Positions 1 through 8,169 of a DNA stretch of 32,042 nt are shown here, in pieces. The stretch is from Deltaproteobacteria bacterium (GTDB lineage Bacteria; Desulfobacterota; SM23-61), in assembly GCA_030654105.1 (NCBI GenBank), contig JAURYC010000288.1, positions 1 through 32,042 on the forward strand. Reading direction: 5' to 3'. The position numbers and the translations under genes were made by a program. The notes beneath the pieces were generated by a model. That model did not search any database. It saw only the letters and a program-made list of their open reading frames with translations, and was not told the origin of the DNA. Position 1 is the stretch's first letter. Each line of letters starts with the position of its first letter.

Positions 1-428
1 TTCGCCTGGTGTTCGTTCCCAGCCGCCACCAGGATGGAATGAATTTTATCCAGAATGCCGTTGATGAAAGCGCCGGAGTCATCCGCGCCGAATTTTTTGG
101 CTAATTCAATCGCTTCGTTAAGGGTGGCTTTGAAAGGAATGTCTGGACATTGCAGAAGTTCAAAAGTGGCCAAGCGCAAAATATTGCGGTCCACCATGGC
201 CATGCGTTTGAGAGTCCAATTTTCGGAATTCTCCTCGATGAGCCGGTCAATCTGTCCCTGGTTCTGGCCAACGCCCTCCACTAATCGCTGGCAAAATTCC
301 CGGGCTTTCGGCGTGGGTTCAAAATTTTCCCAGTAGAGGTCTAAAACTTCTTTGGCCCTCTCTTGGCTTGCATCCAATTGGTAAAGAACCTGGAGGGCGA
401 TCTCCCTCGCTCTCCGCCGAATGCCCAT
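1..428 (-). CDS. nusB: Transcription antitermination factor NusB (3' end off window)
   Basis: NusB binds boxA RNA with NusE (S10) and takes part in rRNA antitermination. Reading the minus strand from an ATG at 428 gives 142 codons that run off the left edge without a stop. The N-terminus MGIRRRAREIALQVLYQLD is typical of the family, as are MVDRNILRLATFEL in the middle and LNEAIELAKKFGADDSGAFI near the end. The visible length already approaches a full NusB of roughly 140-150 residues, so only a short tail is missing. It is the last visible gene of the riboflavin block, downstream of ribH, a ribH-nusB order common in bacteria. The gap to ribH holds an inverted repeat array. Confidence 0.93.
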   Translation of the reverse strand, partial: MGIRRRAREIALQVLYQLDASQERAKEVLDLYWENFEPTPKAREFCQRLVEGVGQNQGQIDRLIEENSENWTLKRMAMVDRNILRLATFELLQCPDIPFKATLNEAIELAKKFGADDSGAFINGILDKIHSILVAAGNEHQA

Positions 429-438
429 AAAAAACCTT

Positions 439-580
439 TTTAACCACAGAGCACACCGAGATCTCAGAGCAAAATACCAAATCAAAAGCCCAAAAAAATT
501 CAATTTTGGGTTTGCTTTTTGTTTTTTTGGCTTTAATTATATTCTTATCTCTGTGAACTCTGTGACCTCTGTGGCGATAA
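439..580. repeat. Inverted array of 9-base CACAGAGNN / NNCTCTGTG words
   Basis: The ribH-nusB gap contains a left arm at 444-470 built on CACAGAG/CACCGAG/CTCAGAG words and a right arm at 547-573 made of three exact-period 9-mers (ATCTCTGTG, AACTCTGTG, ACCTCTGTG). The arms are imperfect inverted copies separated by about 76 bases of A/T-rich spacer. The same word family recurs at 8941-9042. Transcribed within the operon, it could fold into a long hairpin. Confidence 0.8.
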
Positions 581-583
581 AAA

Positions 584-1060
584 TTACTTTTTCTCTTTCA
601 TTTCCCGGTAAAGATTGGCCATCTCGATGGCTGAGAGAGCGGCGTCCCATCCTTTGTTCCCGGCTTTGGATCCCGCCCGTTCGATGGCCTGTTCCAGGTT
701 GTCGGTGGTGAGGACACCAAAAGCCACCGGGATTTCGCTTTCCATCCCGATCATGGCGATCCCTTTGGATACCTCGGCGGCGATGTAATCGAAATGCGGT
801 GTTGCCCCGCGGATGACCGCCCCCAGGCATATGACCGCGTCGTATTTTTTCGCTAAGACCATTTTCCGGGTCACCTGGGGTATTTCGAAGGCTCCGGGTA
901 CTTTAAGGATTTCGATGTCCTTCTCCTCTGCTCCATTGCGCAGGAGCGCATCCAGAGCTCCGGCCAGAAGACGTTCGCAGATAAAGTCATTAAACCGACT
1001 GACCACGATCCCGAACTTCATCCCTTTGGCGTTCAGCTTTCCTTCCATCACTTTGGGCAT
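584..1060 (-). CDS. ribH: 6,7-dimethyl-8-ribityllumazine synthase
   Basis: Condenses 5-amino-6-ribitylaminouracil with 3,4-dihydroxy-2-butanone-4-phosphate to give lumazine, the penultimate step of riboflavin synthesis. The 158-residue product has the family length. It shows [10 protein letters not shown] near the N-terminus, the loop VPGAFEIP, the segment [16 protein letters not shown] with the catalytic-type histidine in PHFD, and [14 protein letters not shown]. It lies between ribBA and nusB on the same strand, so it is probably part of the same transcript. I saw no FMN riboswitch upstream. Confidence 0.97.
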   Translation of the reverse strand: MPKVMEGKLNAKGMKFGIVVSRFNDFICERLLAGALDALLRNGAEEKDIEILKVPGAFEIPQVTRKMVLAKKYDAVICLGAVIRGATPHFDYIAAEVSKGIAMIGMESEIPVAFGVLTTDNLEQAIERAGSKAGNKGWDAALSAIEMANLYREMKEKK

Positions 1061-1093
1061 TGGTTTACCCTCCCTTTTATATGTAAGTGATCC

Positions 1094-1181
1094 GTGATCA
1101 ATAAAAAGCTTTCAGCTCTCAGCTAAATATTAATTCATTTTCTTCCTTGCTGACCGCTGAATGCTGATGGCTGATCGCTAT
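1094..1181. repeat. Heptamer array NNGCTGA with inverted TCAGCNN partner
   Basis: The ribBA-ribH gap carries at 1148-1182 a run of 7-base words TTGCTGA, CCGCTGA, ATGCTGA, TGGCTGA and the degenerate TCGCTAT. At 1107-1124 is a shorter inverted partner made of TTCAGCT and CTCAGCT. A GTGATC-type doublet (TGATCCGTGATCA) sits at 1088-1100. The array reaches the ribBA stop codon at 1182. A related fragment (AGCTCTCGGCTAAC) occurs at 5377-5390. Confidence 0.75.
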
Positions 1182-2387
1182 TCAGTCGATCGTCAGCAAA
1201 TGCCCCATCTTTTTCTTCTTGGTTTTAAGATAGGAAATGTTCTTACGGCCGGGTTTGATTTCGATAGGCACTCGTTCCACAACCTCCAAGCCGTACCCTT
1301 GAAGACCCACGATCTTTTTGGGATTGTTGGTCAGCAGACGGATCCTCTGCACCCCCAGATCCCTTAAAATCTGGGCTCCCAGCCCGTAATCCCGCAGGTC
1401 AGGCTCAAACCCTAAAGCCGCGTTGGCCTCGACAGTGTCCTGCCCTTGATCCTGGAGGGCATAGGCCTTCATCTTGTTGATCAACCCGATTCCCCGCCCC
1501 TCCTGGTGCATGTAAACGATTACGCCCTTTCCTTCTTTGGCCACCATGCGCATGGCCGTGTGCAACTGCTTGCCGCAATCACAACGCTGCGAACCGAAGA
1601 CGTCTCCCGTCAAGCATTCCGAGTGAACCCGTACCAGAACCGCATCTCTTGGATGAATTTCCCCTTTGATTAAAGCCAGGTGCTGCTGGATATCCACTTC
1701 GTTCTCATAGGCAATGGCTTTAAATTCCCCGCCGTAAACTGTGGGTAACTTGGTGACGGCCGCCCGATAGACCAGGCATTCGTTTTGCAGCCGGTATTTA
1801 ATGAGATCAGCGATGGTCACGATTTTCACGGTATTCTTCTTGGCAAAAATTCCCAGATCGGGCATCCGGGCCATGGTCCCGTCGTCGTTCATAATCTCGC
1901 AGATGACGCCGCTCGGTTTCAAACCAGCCAACCGCGCCAGGTCCACTGAACCTTCGGTCTGTCCTGTCCTGACGAGAACACCTCCCCGTTTGGCCTGGAG
2001 GGGAAAGACATGTCCGGGACGAACCAGGTCTTCCGGTTTGGCGCCCTCAGCGATAGCCGTCAAGATTGTTGTTGCCCGGTCGGCAGCTGAAATTCCTGTC
2101 GTTACCCCTCGTTTGGCCTCGATGGAGACCGTGAAGGCGGTCTGGAAAGCCGAGGTATTATCCGAGACCATCAAGGGAAGCTGCAGCTCCTTAACTTTAT
2201 CCTCGGTCAGGGAAAGGCAGATTAGCCCTCTCCCGTGCTTGGCCATGAAGTTGATCGCCTGGGGAGTCGCTTTCTCCGCGGCCAGGCAGAGGTCCCCTTC
2301 GTTCTCCCGGTCCTCGTCATCCACCAGGATAACCATTTTCCCTTTACGAATATCCAACAATGCTTCGTCGATAGTGCTGACTGGCAT
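1182..2387 (-). CDS. ribBA: Bifunctional DHBP synthase / GTP cyclohydrolase II
   Basis: The 401-residue protein fuses two entry enzymes of riboflavin synthesis. Residues about 1-199 are 3,4-dihydroxy-2-butanone-4-phosphate synthase, with the acidic loop [10 protein letters not shown] at 23-32. Residues about 205-401 are GTP cyclohydrolase II, with zinc-type cysteines at 258, 269 and 271 ([14 protein letters not shown]) and HQEGRGIGL at 294-302. The ATG at 2387 has GGAG about 8 bases upstream. It sits between ribE and ribH in the usual order. All the landmark motifs I looked for in both domains are present, so both activities are expected. Confidence 0.97.
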   Translation of the reverse strand: MPVSTIDEALLDIRKGKMVILVDDEDRENEGDLCLAAEKATPQAINFMAKHGRGLICLSLTEDKVKELQLPLMVSDNTSAFQTAFTVSIEAKRGVTTGISAADRATTILTAIAEGAKPEDLVRPGHVFPLQAKRGGVLVRTGQTEGSVDLARLAGLKPSGVICEIMNDDGTMARMPDLGIFAKKNTVKIVTIADLIKYRLQNECLVYRAAVTKLPTVYGGEFKAIAYENEVDIQQHLALIKGEIHPRDAVLVRVHSECLTGDVFGSQRCDCGKQLHTAMRMVAKEGKGVIVYMHQEGRGIGLINKMKAYALQDQGQDTVEANAALGFEPDLRDYGLGAQILRDLGVQRIRLLTNNPKKIVGLQGYGLEVVERVPIEIKPGRKNISYLKTKKKKMGHLLTID

Positions 2388-2421
2388 GATTTTTTACTCC
2401 ATTGCGTAGAAAATAACTTTC

Positions 2422-2468
2422 AAATCCCCCCACTCCCCCCTTTATTAAAGAGGGGCGAAGGGGGGATT
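2422..2468. repeat. C-run/G-run palindromic intergenic repeat
   Basis: The ribE-ribBA gap contains two 9-base words ending in six C residues (AATCCCCCC, ACTCCCCCC), a TTTATTAAA centre, and an inverted partner with GAGGGG and AGGGGGATT. The arms form a strong potential hairpin of about 20 bp per side with mismatches. From memory, similar AAATCCCCC...GGGGGATTT palindromes are scattered in many environmental bacterial genomes. Confidence 0.75.
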
Positions 2469-2483
2469 TTCATCATGAAAATT

Positions 2484-3140
2484 TTATTTGGTAAAACCGT
2501 GCTCGGCCAAGAACGCGGCATTGATCCGCGTGCTTTGCTGTGCCGGCGCATCCGCCTGACGTACAAATTTCTCCACATATTTGGCGATTAAATCGTTCTC
2601 CAGGTTCACCTTCTCTCCGGCTTTCTTTTTCCCCAGGGTCGTCCTCTCCGCCGTGTGGGGAAGGATGCTTACGCTGAACTCTTGATCATGGCATTCGGCC
2701 ACGGTCAGGCTGATTCCGTCCACGGCGACGGAGCCTTTCTCGATCAAGTATCGGCCAATCTCCAACGGAATTCGAAAGCGATAGCGTAAAGAGTTTCCTT
2801 CAGGTGAAATCTCTTCAATCTCCCCCGTTCCATCCACATGCCCGGCTACAAGATGTCCGCCCAAGGGATCGGACATCCTCAAAGCCATCTCTAAGTTAAC
2901 GGGCTGGCCGGTCTTGGCGTTGGCAAGGGTCGTACGCTTTAATGTCTCTGGAGATACTTCCACGGTGAAGGTACGGCCGGAAAGCTTCACCACGGTCAGA
3001 CAAACCCCACCCACAGATATACTATCTCCGATTTTCACCGAGCTAAGGTCGAGTTGGGTGGTAATCGCCAGAGAAACTCCTCCACCCCTTCGCTCAATGG
3101 ATTGTATTTTTCCTATGTCCTGAATCAGGCCGGTGAACAT
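2484..3140 (-). CDS. ribE: Riboflavin synthase, alpha chain
   Basis: Dismutates two lumazine molecules to riboflavin. The 218-residue product begins with the diagnostic MFTGLIQDIGKI and has two lumazine-binding repeats: about residues 1-97, with CLTV and GHLVAGHVDG at the junction, and about 98-200, with ISLTV and the second barrel. The length fits the family (about 200-220). ATG at 3140. It follows ribD and precedes ribBA. A candidate promoter lies in the 71-base gap upstream, so the rib genes might also be transcribed separately from ribD. Confidence 0.96.
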   Translation of the reverse strand: MFTGLIQDIGKIQSIERRGGGVSLAITTQLDLSSVKIGDSISVGGVCLTVVKLSGRTFTVEVSPETLKRTTLANAKTGQPVNLEMALRMSDPLGGHLVAGHVDGTGEIEEISPEGNSLRYRFRIPLEIGRYLIEKGSVAVDGISLTVAECHDQEFSVSILPHTAERTTLGKKKAGEKVNLENDLIAKYVEKFVRQADAPAQQSTRINAAFLAEHGFTK

Positions 3141-3178
3141 AAAACAGGTGCCTAAAGTTTAAAAAGGGCATTTTTTTG

Positions 3179-3208
3179 ATTCTAACATATCCTTGACTTT
3201 GTTGGCAA
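3179..3208 (-). promoter_or_regulatory. Candidate sigma-70 promoter before ribE
   Basis: On the minus strand TTGCCA (3208-3203) and TAGAAT (3184-3179) are separated by 18 bases, about 38 bases before the ribE ATG. Both hexamers are imperfect matches and nothing else supports it, so treat it as an internal promoter candidate only. Confidence 0.35.
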
Positions 3209-3211
3209 AAC

Positions 3212-4333
3212 CTATTCGGCTTTAGCAATGACTCCTTCAATCAAGAGGTCTGGGCCAAGGCGCCGGACCTTCAATATCCTTACTGGCTCGGCATCTTTAA
3301 TTTGCTGAACCCCTTCCCCGCCAATCATGCTCAACGCTTTTTGCCCGCCAACAATCTTTGAAGATAGGAAAAACAGCAACCGGTCGACCAATTTTTCCCG
3401 GAGGGCGCTGGCGTTTAAGGTGGGCCCGCCTTCCAGCAGGACCGAAACAATATTCCGGCGGGCAAGTTCTCCCATCAGGGCTTTTAGGCTCACCCGTCCC
3501 CGAGCATCGTTGGCGATGACCAACACTTCCAGTTTTGCTTTGGTCAATCGCTTCATCTTGGAAGAAGAAGCAGCGTGGGTAGTGGCGACCAGCGTGGAGT
3601 ATTGCCCCGCTGTGCGGACCAACCGGGAGGTAAGAGGAATTCGTAGTCGGCTATCGACGATAACCCGCAGGGGATGGCGAGGCCGTTTTACCCCCGGGAT
3701 CCGGACGGTCAGCAGCGGATCATCTTGCAGGACCGTACCGATCCCTACCATCACTGCGTCCAAGTTTTGGCGCAGGCGGTGGACATAATCCCGGGAAGCT
3801 TCGCTGGAGATCCAGCGCGAATCGCCGGACCTTGTGGCCACCTTGCCATCAAGGCTGGCGGCTATTTTCAGGATCACGAAAGGTCTTTGGGTAGTAATAA
3901 ATTTACAGAAGGGAGCGTTCAATTCCTGGCATTCCTTTTCCAGGACCCCCGCATCAACCCGAATCCCGGCTCTTCTCAACTGCCTGATTCCGCGTCCCGC
4001 AACCAGGGGGTTGGGGTCCTTCATTCCCGCTACCACCCGTCTAATCCCAGCCTTTAAAATAGCCCGGGTACAAGGAGGGGTTTTCCCAAAGTGGTTACAG
4101 GGTTCTAAATTGAGGTAGAGGGTTGCTCCCCGAGCAGATTCACCGGCCTGTCTGAGCGCTAAAACCTCCGCATGGGGTTCTCCGGCACGATGATGGTAAC
4201 CTTGCCCCACAAGGTCCTTCTTTTTGACGACAACAGCCCCGACCATTGGGTTGGGACTCGTCCTCCCCATACCCCGCTTAGCCAGGCGAAGGGCCAAGCG
4301 CATGAATTTTTGGTCAGACTTTATAGGGCTCAC
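3212..4333 (-). CDS. ribD: Bifunctional pyrimidine deaminase/reductase RibD
   Basis: Carries out the deamination and side-chain reduction steps after GTP cyclohydrolase II. The 373-residue protein has an N-terminal zinc deaminase domain with H54-A-E56, C79 (EPCNHFGKTPPC) and C88, and a C-terminal NADPH reductase domain from about 147, with ILKIAASLDGKVA and LLEGGPTLNASAL. The start is a GTG at 4333 with AAGGT 6 bases upstream. The conserved region SDQKFMRLALRLAKRG begins right after it, so a later ATG would cut the fold. It is the first rib gene, downstream of nrdR. Confidence 0.96.
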   Translation of the reverse strand: MSPIKSDQKFMRLALRLAKRGMGRTSPNPMVGAVVVKKKDLVGQGYHHRAGEPHAEVLALRQAGESARGATLYLNLEPCNHFGKTPPCTRAILKAGIRRVVAGMKDPNPLVAGRGIRQLRRAGIRVDAGVLEKECQELNAPFCKFITTQRPFVILKIAASLDGKVATRSGDSRWISSEASRDYVHRLRQNLDAVMVGIGTVLQDDPLLTVRIPGVKRPRHPLRVIVDSRLRIPLTSRLVRTAGQYSTLVATTHAASSSKMKRLTKAKLEVLVIANDARGRVSLKALMGELARRNIVSVLLEGGPTLNASALREKLVDRLLFFLSSKIVGGQKALSMIGGEGVQQIKDAEPVRILKVRRLGPDLLIEGVIAKAE

Positions 4334-4346
4334 TGGATACCTTGTA

Positions 4347-4406
4347 AATAGGGTTCAACGGGCCAAGGGTTCAAGGGGTGACCCCTCGAATCCTCGAACC
4401 CTATTC
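4347..4406. repeat. Octamer array GGGTTCAA with inverted partner
   Basis: The nrdR-ribD gap carries the period-8 words GGGTTCAA, CGGGCCAA and GGGTTCAA at 4351-4374. The inverted partner is CCCTCGAA, TCCTCGAA and CCCTATTC at 4383-4406. The arms pair imperfectly around a GGGGTGACCCC centre. The right arm overlaps the nrdR stop codon (4401-4403), so the array contributes the end of that gene. Confidence 0.75.
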
Positions 4407-4874
4407 TTTCTTCCCTTTCTGCCCTTTTCCCAGCAACTCCTTCACCTCGTTCATGAACTCGTTCACATCCTTAAACGAGCGATAAACTGAGGCAAAACGG
4501 ACATACGCCACTTCATCAAGGTTCTGGAGTTCCCCCATGATCTGCTCCCCAATTTCCCGGCTGGGTACTTCCCGCTCTCCTGCTTCTTCCAACCGTTGCT
4601 CGACGCGGTCCACAAGTTTTTCCAGAACCTCGACGCTTATGGGACGCTTTTCGCAGGCTTTGTGCAACCCAGCAAGGATTTTTCCTCGATCGAAGGCCTC
4701 CCGCCGCCCATCCTTTTTGACGACCAGAGGTAGGGTCTCTTCTACTCGTTCATAGGTAGTAAACCGGCGCTGGCAATTCGCGCATTCCCGGCGACGACGG
4801 ATCATGTTTCCCTCCTTGCTTAAGCGAGAATCAATGACCCGATCATCTATATGCTGGCAGAATGGACAACGCAA
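4401..4874 (-). CDS. nrdR: Transcriptional repressor NrdR
   Basis: ATP/dATP-sensing repressor of ribonucleotide reductase genes. The 157-residue protein has an N-terminal zinc ribbon with cysteines at 3, 6, 31 and 34 and the RRRREC basic stretch, followed by an ATP-cone from about residue 49 ([18 protein letters not shown]). The start is TTG at 4874 (codons read L-R-C-P-F-C), forced because the zinc ribbon begins at once and the next methionine is at residue 24. AAGG lies about 9 bases upstream. It is followed by ribD, as in many bacteria. I saw no clear NrdR box pair in this window. Confidence 0.96.
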   Translation of the reverse strand: MRCPFCQHIDDRVIDSRLSKEGNMIRRRRECANCQRRFTTYERVEETLPLVVKKDGRREAFDRGKILAGLHKACEKRPISVEVLEKLVDRVEQRLEEAGEREVPSREIGEQIMGELQNLDEVAYVRFASVYRSFKDVNEFMNEVKELLGKGQKGKKE

Positions 4875-4923
4875 CTTAGGCTACCTTGAATGGGTTGAAT
4901 GGTTCATGGGAATAGGAGTGAAT

Positions 4924-5319
4924 TTAAATCCGAGAAAGACTACTCAAAAAGCTTTTCAACTTATTTACATCCTCCGGAGAGATGTCGATAAATTTCACCC
5001 CGGTCCGGTAATCTCCATTTCCACCTAAATGCAAATCCACCCAAACCACCTGGGCAAGCATCTCAATGGTATGCAAATCAGGAGCGGAAGGGAAAAAGAG
5101 TTTCACCTTCAAAAATTGGCCCATTTCAGGCTTTTCCGCCAAGTATACCATCAACCCACTTTCGCTGGCATTGCCTGCGCGACCTTGATGGCCGTTGGGG
5201 GAGTTGACTCGATAATATTCAATGGGTAAATCCACTGAAAATCTGGGGTGCCCTCGCCGTTCAAAATTGGCAATTCCGAAACGGGCTTTCCTCTCTTTCT
5301 CTTCTTTTTCCGTTTCCAT
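4924..5319 (-). CDS. PilZ domain protein (putative c-di-GMP receptor)
   Basis: A 131-residue single-domain protein. The charged N-terminus leads into RRGHPR at 21-26 (the RxxxR c-di-GMP motif) and NASESG at 50-55 (the D/NxSxxG motif), then the beta-barrel region QFLKVKLFFP and TGVKFIDISPED. Both ligand motifs are intact, so c-di-GMP binding is likely, but the output target is unknown. ATG at 5319 with GAGGG upstream. It stands between the dCMP deaminase and nrdR, a place where from memory related genomes carry no such gene. The gap upstream, to the deaminase, is 176 bases. Confidence 0.88.
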   Translation of the reverse strand: METEKEEKERKARFGIANFERRGHPRFSVDLPIEYYRVNSPNGHQGRAGNASESGLMVYLAEKPEMGQFLKVKLFFPSAPDLHTIEMLAQVVWVDLHLGGNGDYRTGVKFIDISPEDVNKLKSFLSSLSRI

Positions 5320-5495
5320 TTTTCCCTCTACCCCTCTTGGCTTAGAAACGTGGTTACAGGAAGGAGTCGCTCTCTAAGCTCTCGGCTAACATCTTTTCAT
5401 ACCATACCTTTTTTTCTAAAGAAAGCCCATAGAGAGCAGATTGGGGGTTGGCCATAATAGATGGAGTCTGAGGAATAATTGGTAAAATTTTTTTA

Positions 5496-5945
5496 TTAAT
5501 CCCTAAGCCGCTGACGGATGGGAATGCGGGCCTCCGTCAACATCTCCCTGGACAATTCATCCCCGTAGCCGCTCTCGTAGATGATCCCCTTGATTCCGGC
5601 ATTAATGATCATTTTGGTGCAGATCGCGCAAGGCAGGTTGGTGCAATAAAGGGTAGCGCCCTGAATACGAATCCCGTGGAAAGCGGCCTGGATGATGGCG
5701 TTTTGCTCGGCATGCAATCCCCGGCAGAGTTCGTGGCGTTCTCCCGAAGGAATCTGATTCCTTTCTCTCAGGCAGCCCACTTCCAGGCAATGGGCCAGGC
5801 CCGAAGGGGCCCCGTTATAACCCGTGGCCAAAATTCGTTTATCCATGACCAGGACAGCTCCCACTTGCCGACGGATACAAGTAGCCCTTTTGGCTACCAA
5901 GCAGGTAATGTTCATAAAATATTCTTCCCAGGTTGGGCGATTCAT
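5496..5945 (-). CDS. comEB: dCMP/deoxycytidylate deaminase family protein
   Basis: Probably deaminates dCMP to dUMP for thymidylate synthesis. The 149-residue protein has the zinc site H78-A-E80 (HAEQNAI) and P105-C106-A-I-C109, plus the family N-terminus [20 protein letters not shown] and an extra cysteine/histidine group (C53, C58, H71, C74) typical of the ComEB-like deaminases that hold a second zinc. ATG at 5945 with GAGG upstream. It follows rpiB by about 48 bases on the same strand. The symbol follows the B. subtilis homologue; no role in competence is implied. Confidence 0.93.
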   Translation of the reverse strand: MNRPTWEEYFMNITCLVAKRATCIRRQVGAVLVMDKRILATGYNGAPSGLAHCLEVGCLRERNQIPSGERHELCRGLHAEQNAIIQAAFHGIRIQGATLYCTNLPCAICTKMIINAGIKGIIYESGYGDELSREMLTEARIPIRQRLRD

Positions 5946-5993
5946 GGAAAACCTCGTTTACTTGCCGCACCGCTTAAAAAGAATCCCGCCGTG

Positions 5994-6455
5994 TTACTTT
6001 TCCCTGCGCTCCTTCATTTCATTGTCCAGGGACTCTATCTGATCCAGCCTTCTTTGATGATTGCCACCCTGAAAGACACTCTCCAGCCAAACCTTGATCA
6101 TCTCTCTGGCCAGCCCCTTCCCGATCAAACGTCCACCTAAAACTAAAAGGTTGGCGTCATTATGCTCCCGGCTCATCCGGGCTGTGTAAAGATCATGACA
6201 GAGTGCTGCCCTAACGCCAGGGAAACGATTGGCCACGATGGACATACCGATTCCGCTACCACAGATCAGGATTCCTCGTTCAAATTCTTTTTGGGAAATC
6301 TTCTCGGCTACAGCTCGGGCAATTTCGGGGTAATCTGCTGGGATTTCCTCTGCCACACCCATATCGAAGATAGCGATATTTTGCTCAACCAGGTAATCCC
6401 GTAGGTCTGCCTTCAGCTTAAAGCCGGCATGGTCGCTGCCGAGGACAATTTTCAT
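5994..6455 (-). CDS. rpiB: Ribose 5-phosphate isomerase B
   Basis: Interconverts ribose-5-phosphate and ribulose-5-phosphate, the latter being the precursor for the DHBP branch of riboflavin made by RibBA. The 153-residue protein begins MKIVLGSDHAGFKLK and contains CGSGIGMSIVANR and the SREHNDANLLVLGGR segment. The ATG at 6455 lies directly after the fabF stop (6459-6457), so translation is probably coupled; a longer reading with 18 extra codons would overlap fabF. In relatives a glyA gene commonly follows rpiB. Here the next gene is the deaminase. Confidence 0.95.
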   Translation of the reverse strand: MKIVLGSDHAGFKLKADLRDYLVEQNIAIFDMGVAEEIPADYPEIARAVAEKISQKEFERGILICGSGIGMSIVANRFPGVRAALCHDLYTARMSREHNDANLLVLGGRLIGKGLAREMIKVWLESVFQGGNHQRRLDQIESLDNEMKERREK

Positions 6456-6456
6456 G

Positions 6457-7701
6457 TCACGGTTCAAATTTTTTGAAAATGAGGACGGCGTTGGTGCCCC
6501 CGAAGCCAAAAGAATTGGATAAAGCTACTCGCACGTCTGCCATCCTGGCTACATTGGGCACGTAATCCAAATCGCACTCGGGGTCCGGGGTGTCGTAGTT
6601 AATCGTCGGAGGAATCACTCCTCGGTGGATGGTCAAGACAGTGAAAATCGCCTCCACCCCACCGGCTCCCCCCAAGAGGTGGCCCGTCATGGATTTGGTG
6701 GAGCTCACCGCCAGTTTCTTGGCGTGCTCTTTAAAAACCGCCTTGATCGCCATCGTTTCGTAGAGATCATTGTAATCCGTCGAAGTTCCATGGGCATTAA
6801 TGTAATCTACTTCCTCCGGGCTGATCCCGGCACTTTTCAGGGCCATAGCCATGCAGCGGGCCGCCCCCTCCCCGTCCGGTGCGGGAGCGGTGATATGGTA
6901 GGCATCGCCGTTGAGGCCGTAGCCAATGATTTCCGCGTAAATCTTAGCCCCTCGGTCCAGGGCTTGGTTCATCTCCTCCAGGATGATGATGCCGCAACCT
7001 TCCCCCATTACGAATCCATCCCGGTCTTTGTCGAAAGGTCGCGAGGCTTTTTCCGGCTCATGATTGCGGGTGGATAAAGCTTTCATGGCATTAAACCCAC
7101 TGACCGCCAGGGGAGTGATTGTCGCTTCCACCCCTCCAGCGATTATCGCATCGGCATCGCCCTGCTGGATCATCCGCCAGGCATCTCCGATGTTATGGTT
7201 TCCCGTAGCGCAGGCTGTGACCACCGAATAATTCGGCCCTTTGGCTCCGAAGCGAATGGAGATCTGCCCCGGGGCTTCGTTGACAATGAGCGCGGGGATA
7301 AAAAAAGGAGAAATCCGGCCGGGCCCCTTTTCCATAAGGATCTTATGGAAAGACTCGATGGTAGTCAATCCGCCCAGCCCGGCGCCTACGACCACCCCCA
7401 CCCGGTCGGCATTCTGCGGGGTAATGGGGAGTTGGGCATCTTCCATGGCCATCATGGCGGAAGCCATGGCATACTGGATGAAGATGTCCATCCGCTTGAT
7501 TTCTTTTTTTTCCATGAAATTTTCTGGGACGAAGTCTTTGACTTCTGCGGCGATCTGAGTATCGAATCCTGTGGGGTCGAACTTGGTGATCCGAACTACG
7601 CCGGATTTCCCCTGGATGAGCGCCTGCCAGGTCTTTTCCACGCCTATGCCCAAGGGAGACACCATCCCGAGCCCCGTAATCACCACTCTTCGGCTCAACA
7701 T
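6457..7701 (-). CDS. fabF: 3-oxoacyl-ACP synthase II (KAS II)
   Basis: Elongating condensing enzyme of type II fatty acid synthesis. The 414-residue protein has the nucleophile C164 in VTACATG, H304 in [12 protein letters not shown]336 and H341 in [13 protein letters not shown], and the C-terminal [15 protein letters not shown] at 7701 with GGGAGG 6 bases upstream; an in-frame TTG at 7722 is less likely because [11 protein letters not shown] normally starts a few residues after the methionine. It is adjacent to acpP, the classic acpP-fabF order. Confidence 0.97.
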   Translation of the reverse strand: MLSRRVVITGLGMVSPLGIGVEKTWQALIQGKSGVVRITKFDPTGFDTQIAAEVKDFVPENFMEKKEIKRMDIFIQYAMASAMMAMEDAQLPITPQNADRVGVVVGAGLGGLTTIESFHKILMEKGPGRISPFFIPALIVNEAPGQISIRFGAKGPNYSVVTACATGNHNIGDAWRMIQQGDADAIIAGGVEATITPLAVSGFNAMKALSTRNHEPEKASRPFDKDRDGFVMGEGCGIIILEEMNQALDRGAKIYAEIIGYGLNGDAYHITAPAPDGEGAARCMAMALKSAGISPEEVDYINAHGTSTDYNDLYETMAIKAVFKEHAKKLAVSSTKSMTGHLLGGAGGVEAIFTVLTIHRGVIPPTINYDTPDPECDLDYVPNVARMADVRVALSNSFGFGGTNAVLIFKKFEP

Positions 7702-7804
7702 AAGACCTCCCGATCCCAACAAAGAAACATCCTCATATCCCCGAGTTCAAACCCCCCGCCGTCCGCTTTCCATTACTCCCCCGCGGGAACTCGTTTGATT
7801 TCTT

Positions 7805-8041
7805 TCAGATATGTTGATTGATATAATTGACCACATCTTGGACGGTCTGGATCTTCTCCGCATCTTCGTCGGAGATCTCCACTCCAAATTCCTCCTCCAT
7901 GGCCATGATCAGTTCTACCAAATCCAATGAATCGGCGCCCAGATCATCAATGAAGGAAGCTTCCAGGGTCGCTTCTTCCGCGCTCACCCCCAACTGCTCC
8001 ACGATGATCTCGATCACCCTCCGTTCCACTGATTTTTCCAC
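7805..8041 (-). CDS. acpP: Acyl carrier protein
   Basis: Carries growing acyl chains as thioesters on phosphopantetheine. The 78-residue acidic protein shows the attachment motif [12 protein letters not shown], with the modified serine in DSL, and the family end [11 protein letters not shown]. The start is GTG at 8041 with a very strong AAGGAGGT about 6 bases upstream, so the non-ATG start is compensated by the ribosome binding site. It lies between fabG and fabF. The 128-base upstream gap contains a promoter candidate, in keeping with ACP often needing extra expression. Confidence 0.97.
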   Translation of the reverse strand: MEKSVERRVIEIIVEQLGVSAEEATLEASFIDDLGADSLDLVELIMAMEEEFGVEISDEDAEKIQTVQDVVNYINQHI

Positions 8042-8100
8042 GATCGCACCTCCTTTTGAATTCTTCCCGATAAATCTTAATAAAACTACGAAATGAATTC

Positions 8101-8129
8101 TTTTTACTTTTTTTAACCAAGGGTGTCAA
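8101..8129 (-). promoter_or_regulatory. Candidate promoter for acpP-fabF
   Basis: A perfect TTGACA (8129-8124, minus strand) is followed after 17 bases by the weak -10 TAAAAA (8106-8101). The predicted start falls about 50 bases before the acpP GTG. It lies in the longest gene-free gap inside the fab block that lacks a repeat array. Confidence 0.5.
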
Positions 8130-8169
8130 TAGGATAATCCATTACTCCCTTGTTTTTTTCCCTACCGGA

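Noticed and set aside
439-580. Possible CRISPR array in the CACAGAG element
   Set aside because: The words are only 9 bases with no unique spacers of regular length, and the two arms are inverted with respect to each other. No cas gene is present.
1061-1181. FMN riboswitch upstream of ribH, or in the ribD/ribE leader
   Set aside because: The conserved RFN-element blocks were not seen in any rib gap; the gaps are short or filled by repeat arrays.
1801-2409. 202-codon open frame opposite ribBA
   Set aside because: Shadow of a highly conserved enzyme gene; composition is Ser/Arg/Ala-rich as expected for an antisense frame.
4347-4406. Possible tRNA because of TTCAA/TTCGAA words
   Set aside because: No acceptor stem, anticodon loop or D-arm arrangement can be formed; the words are part of a period-8 array.
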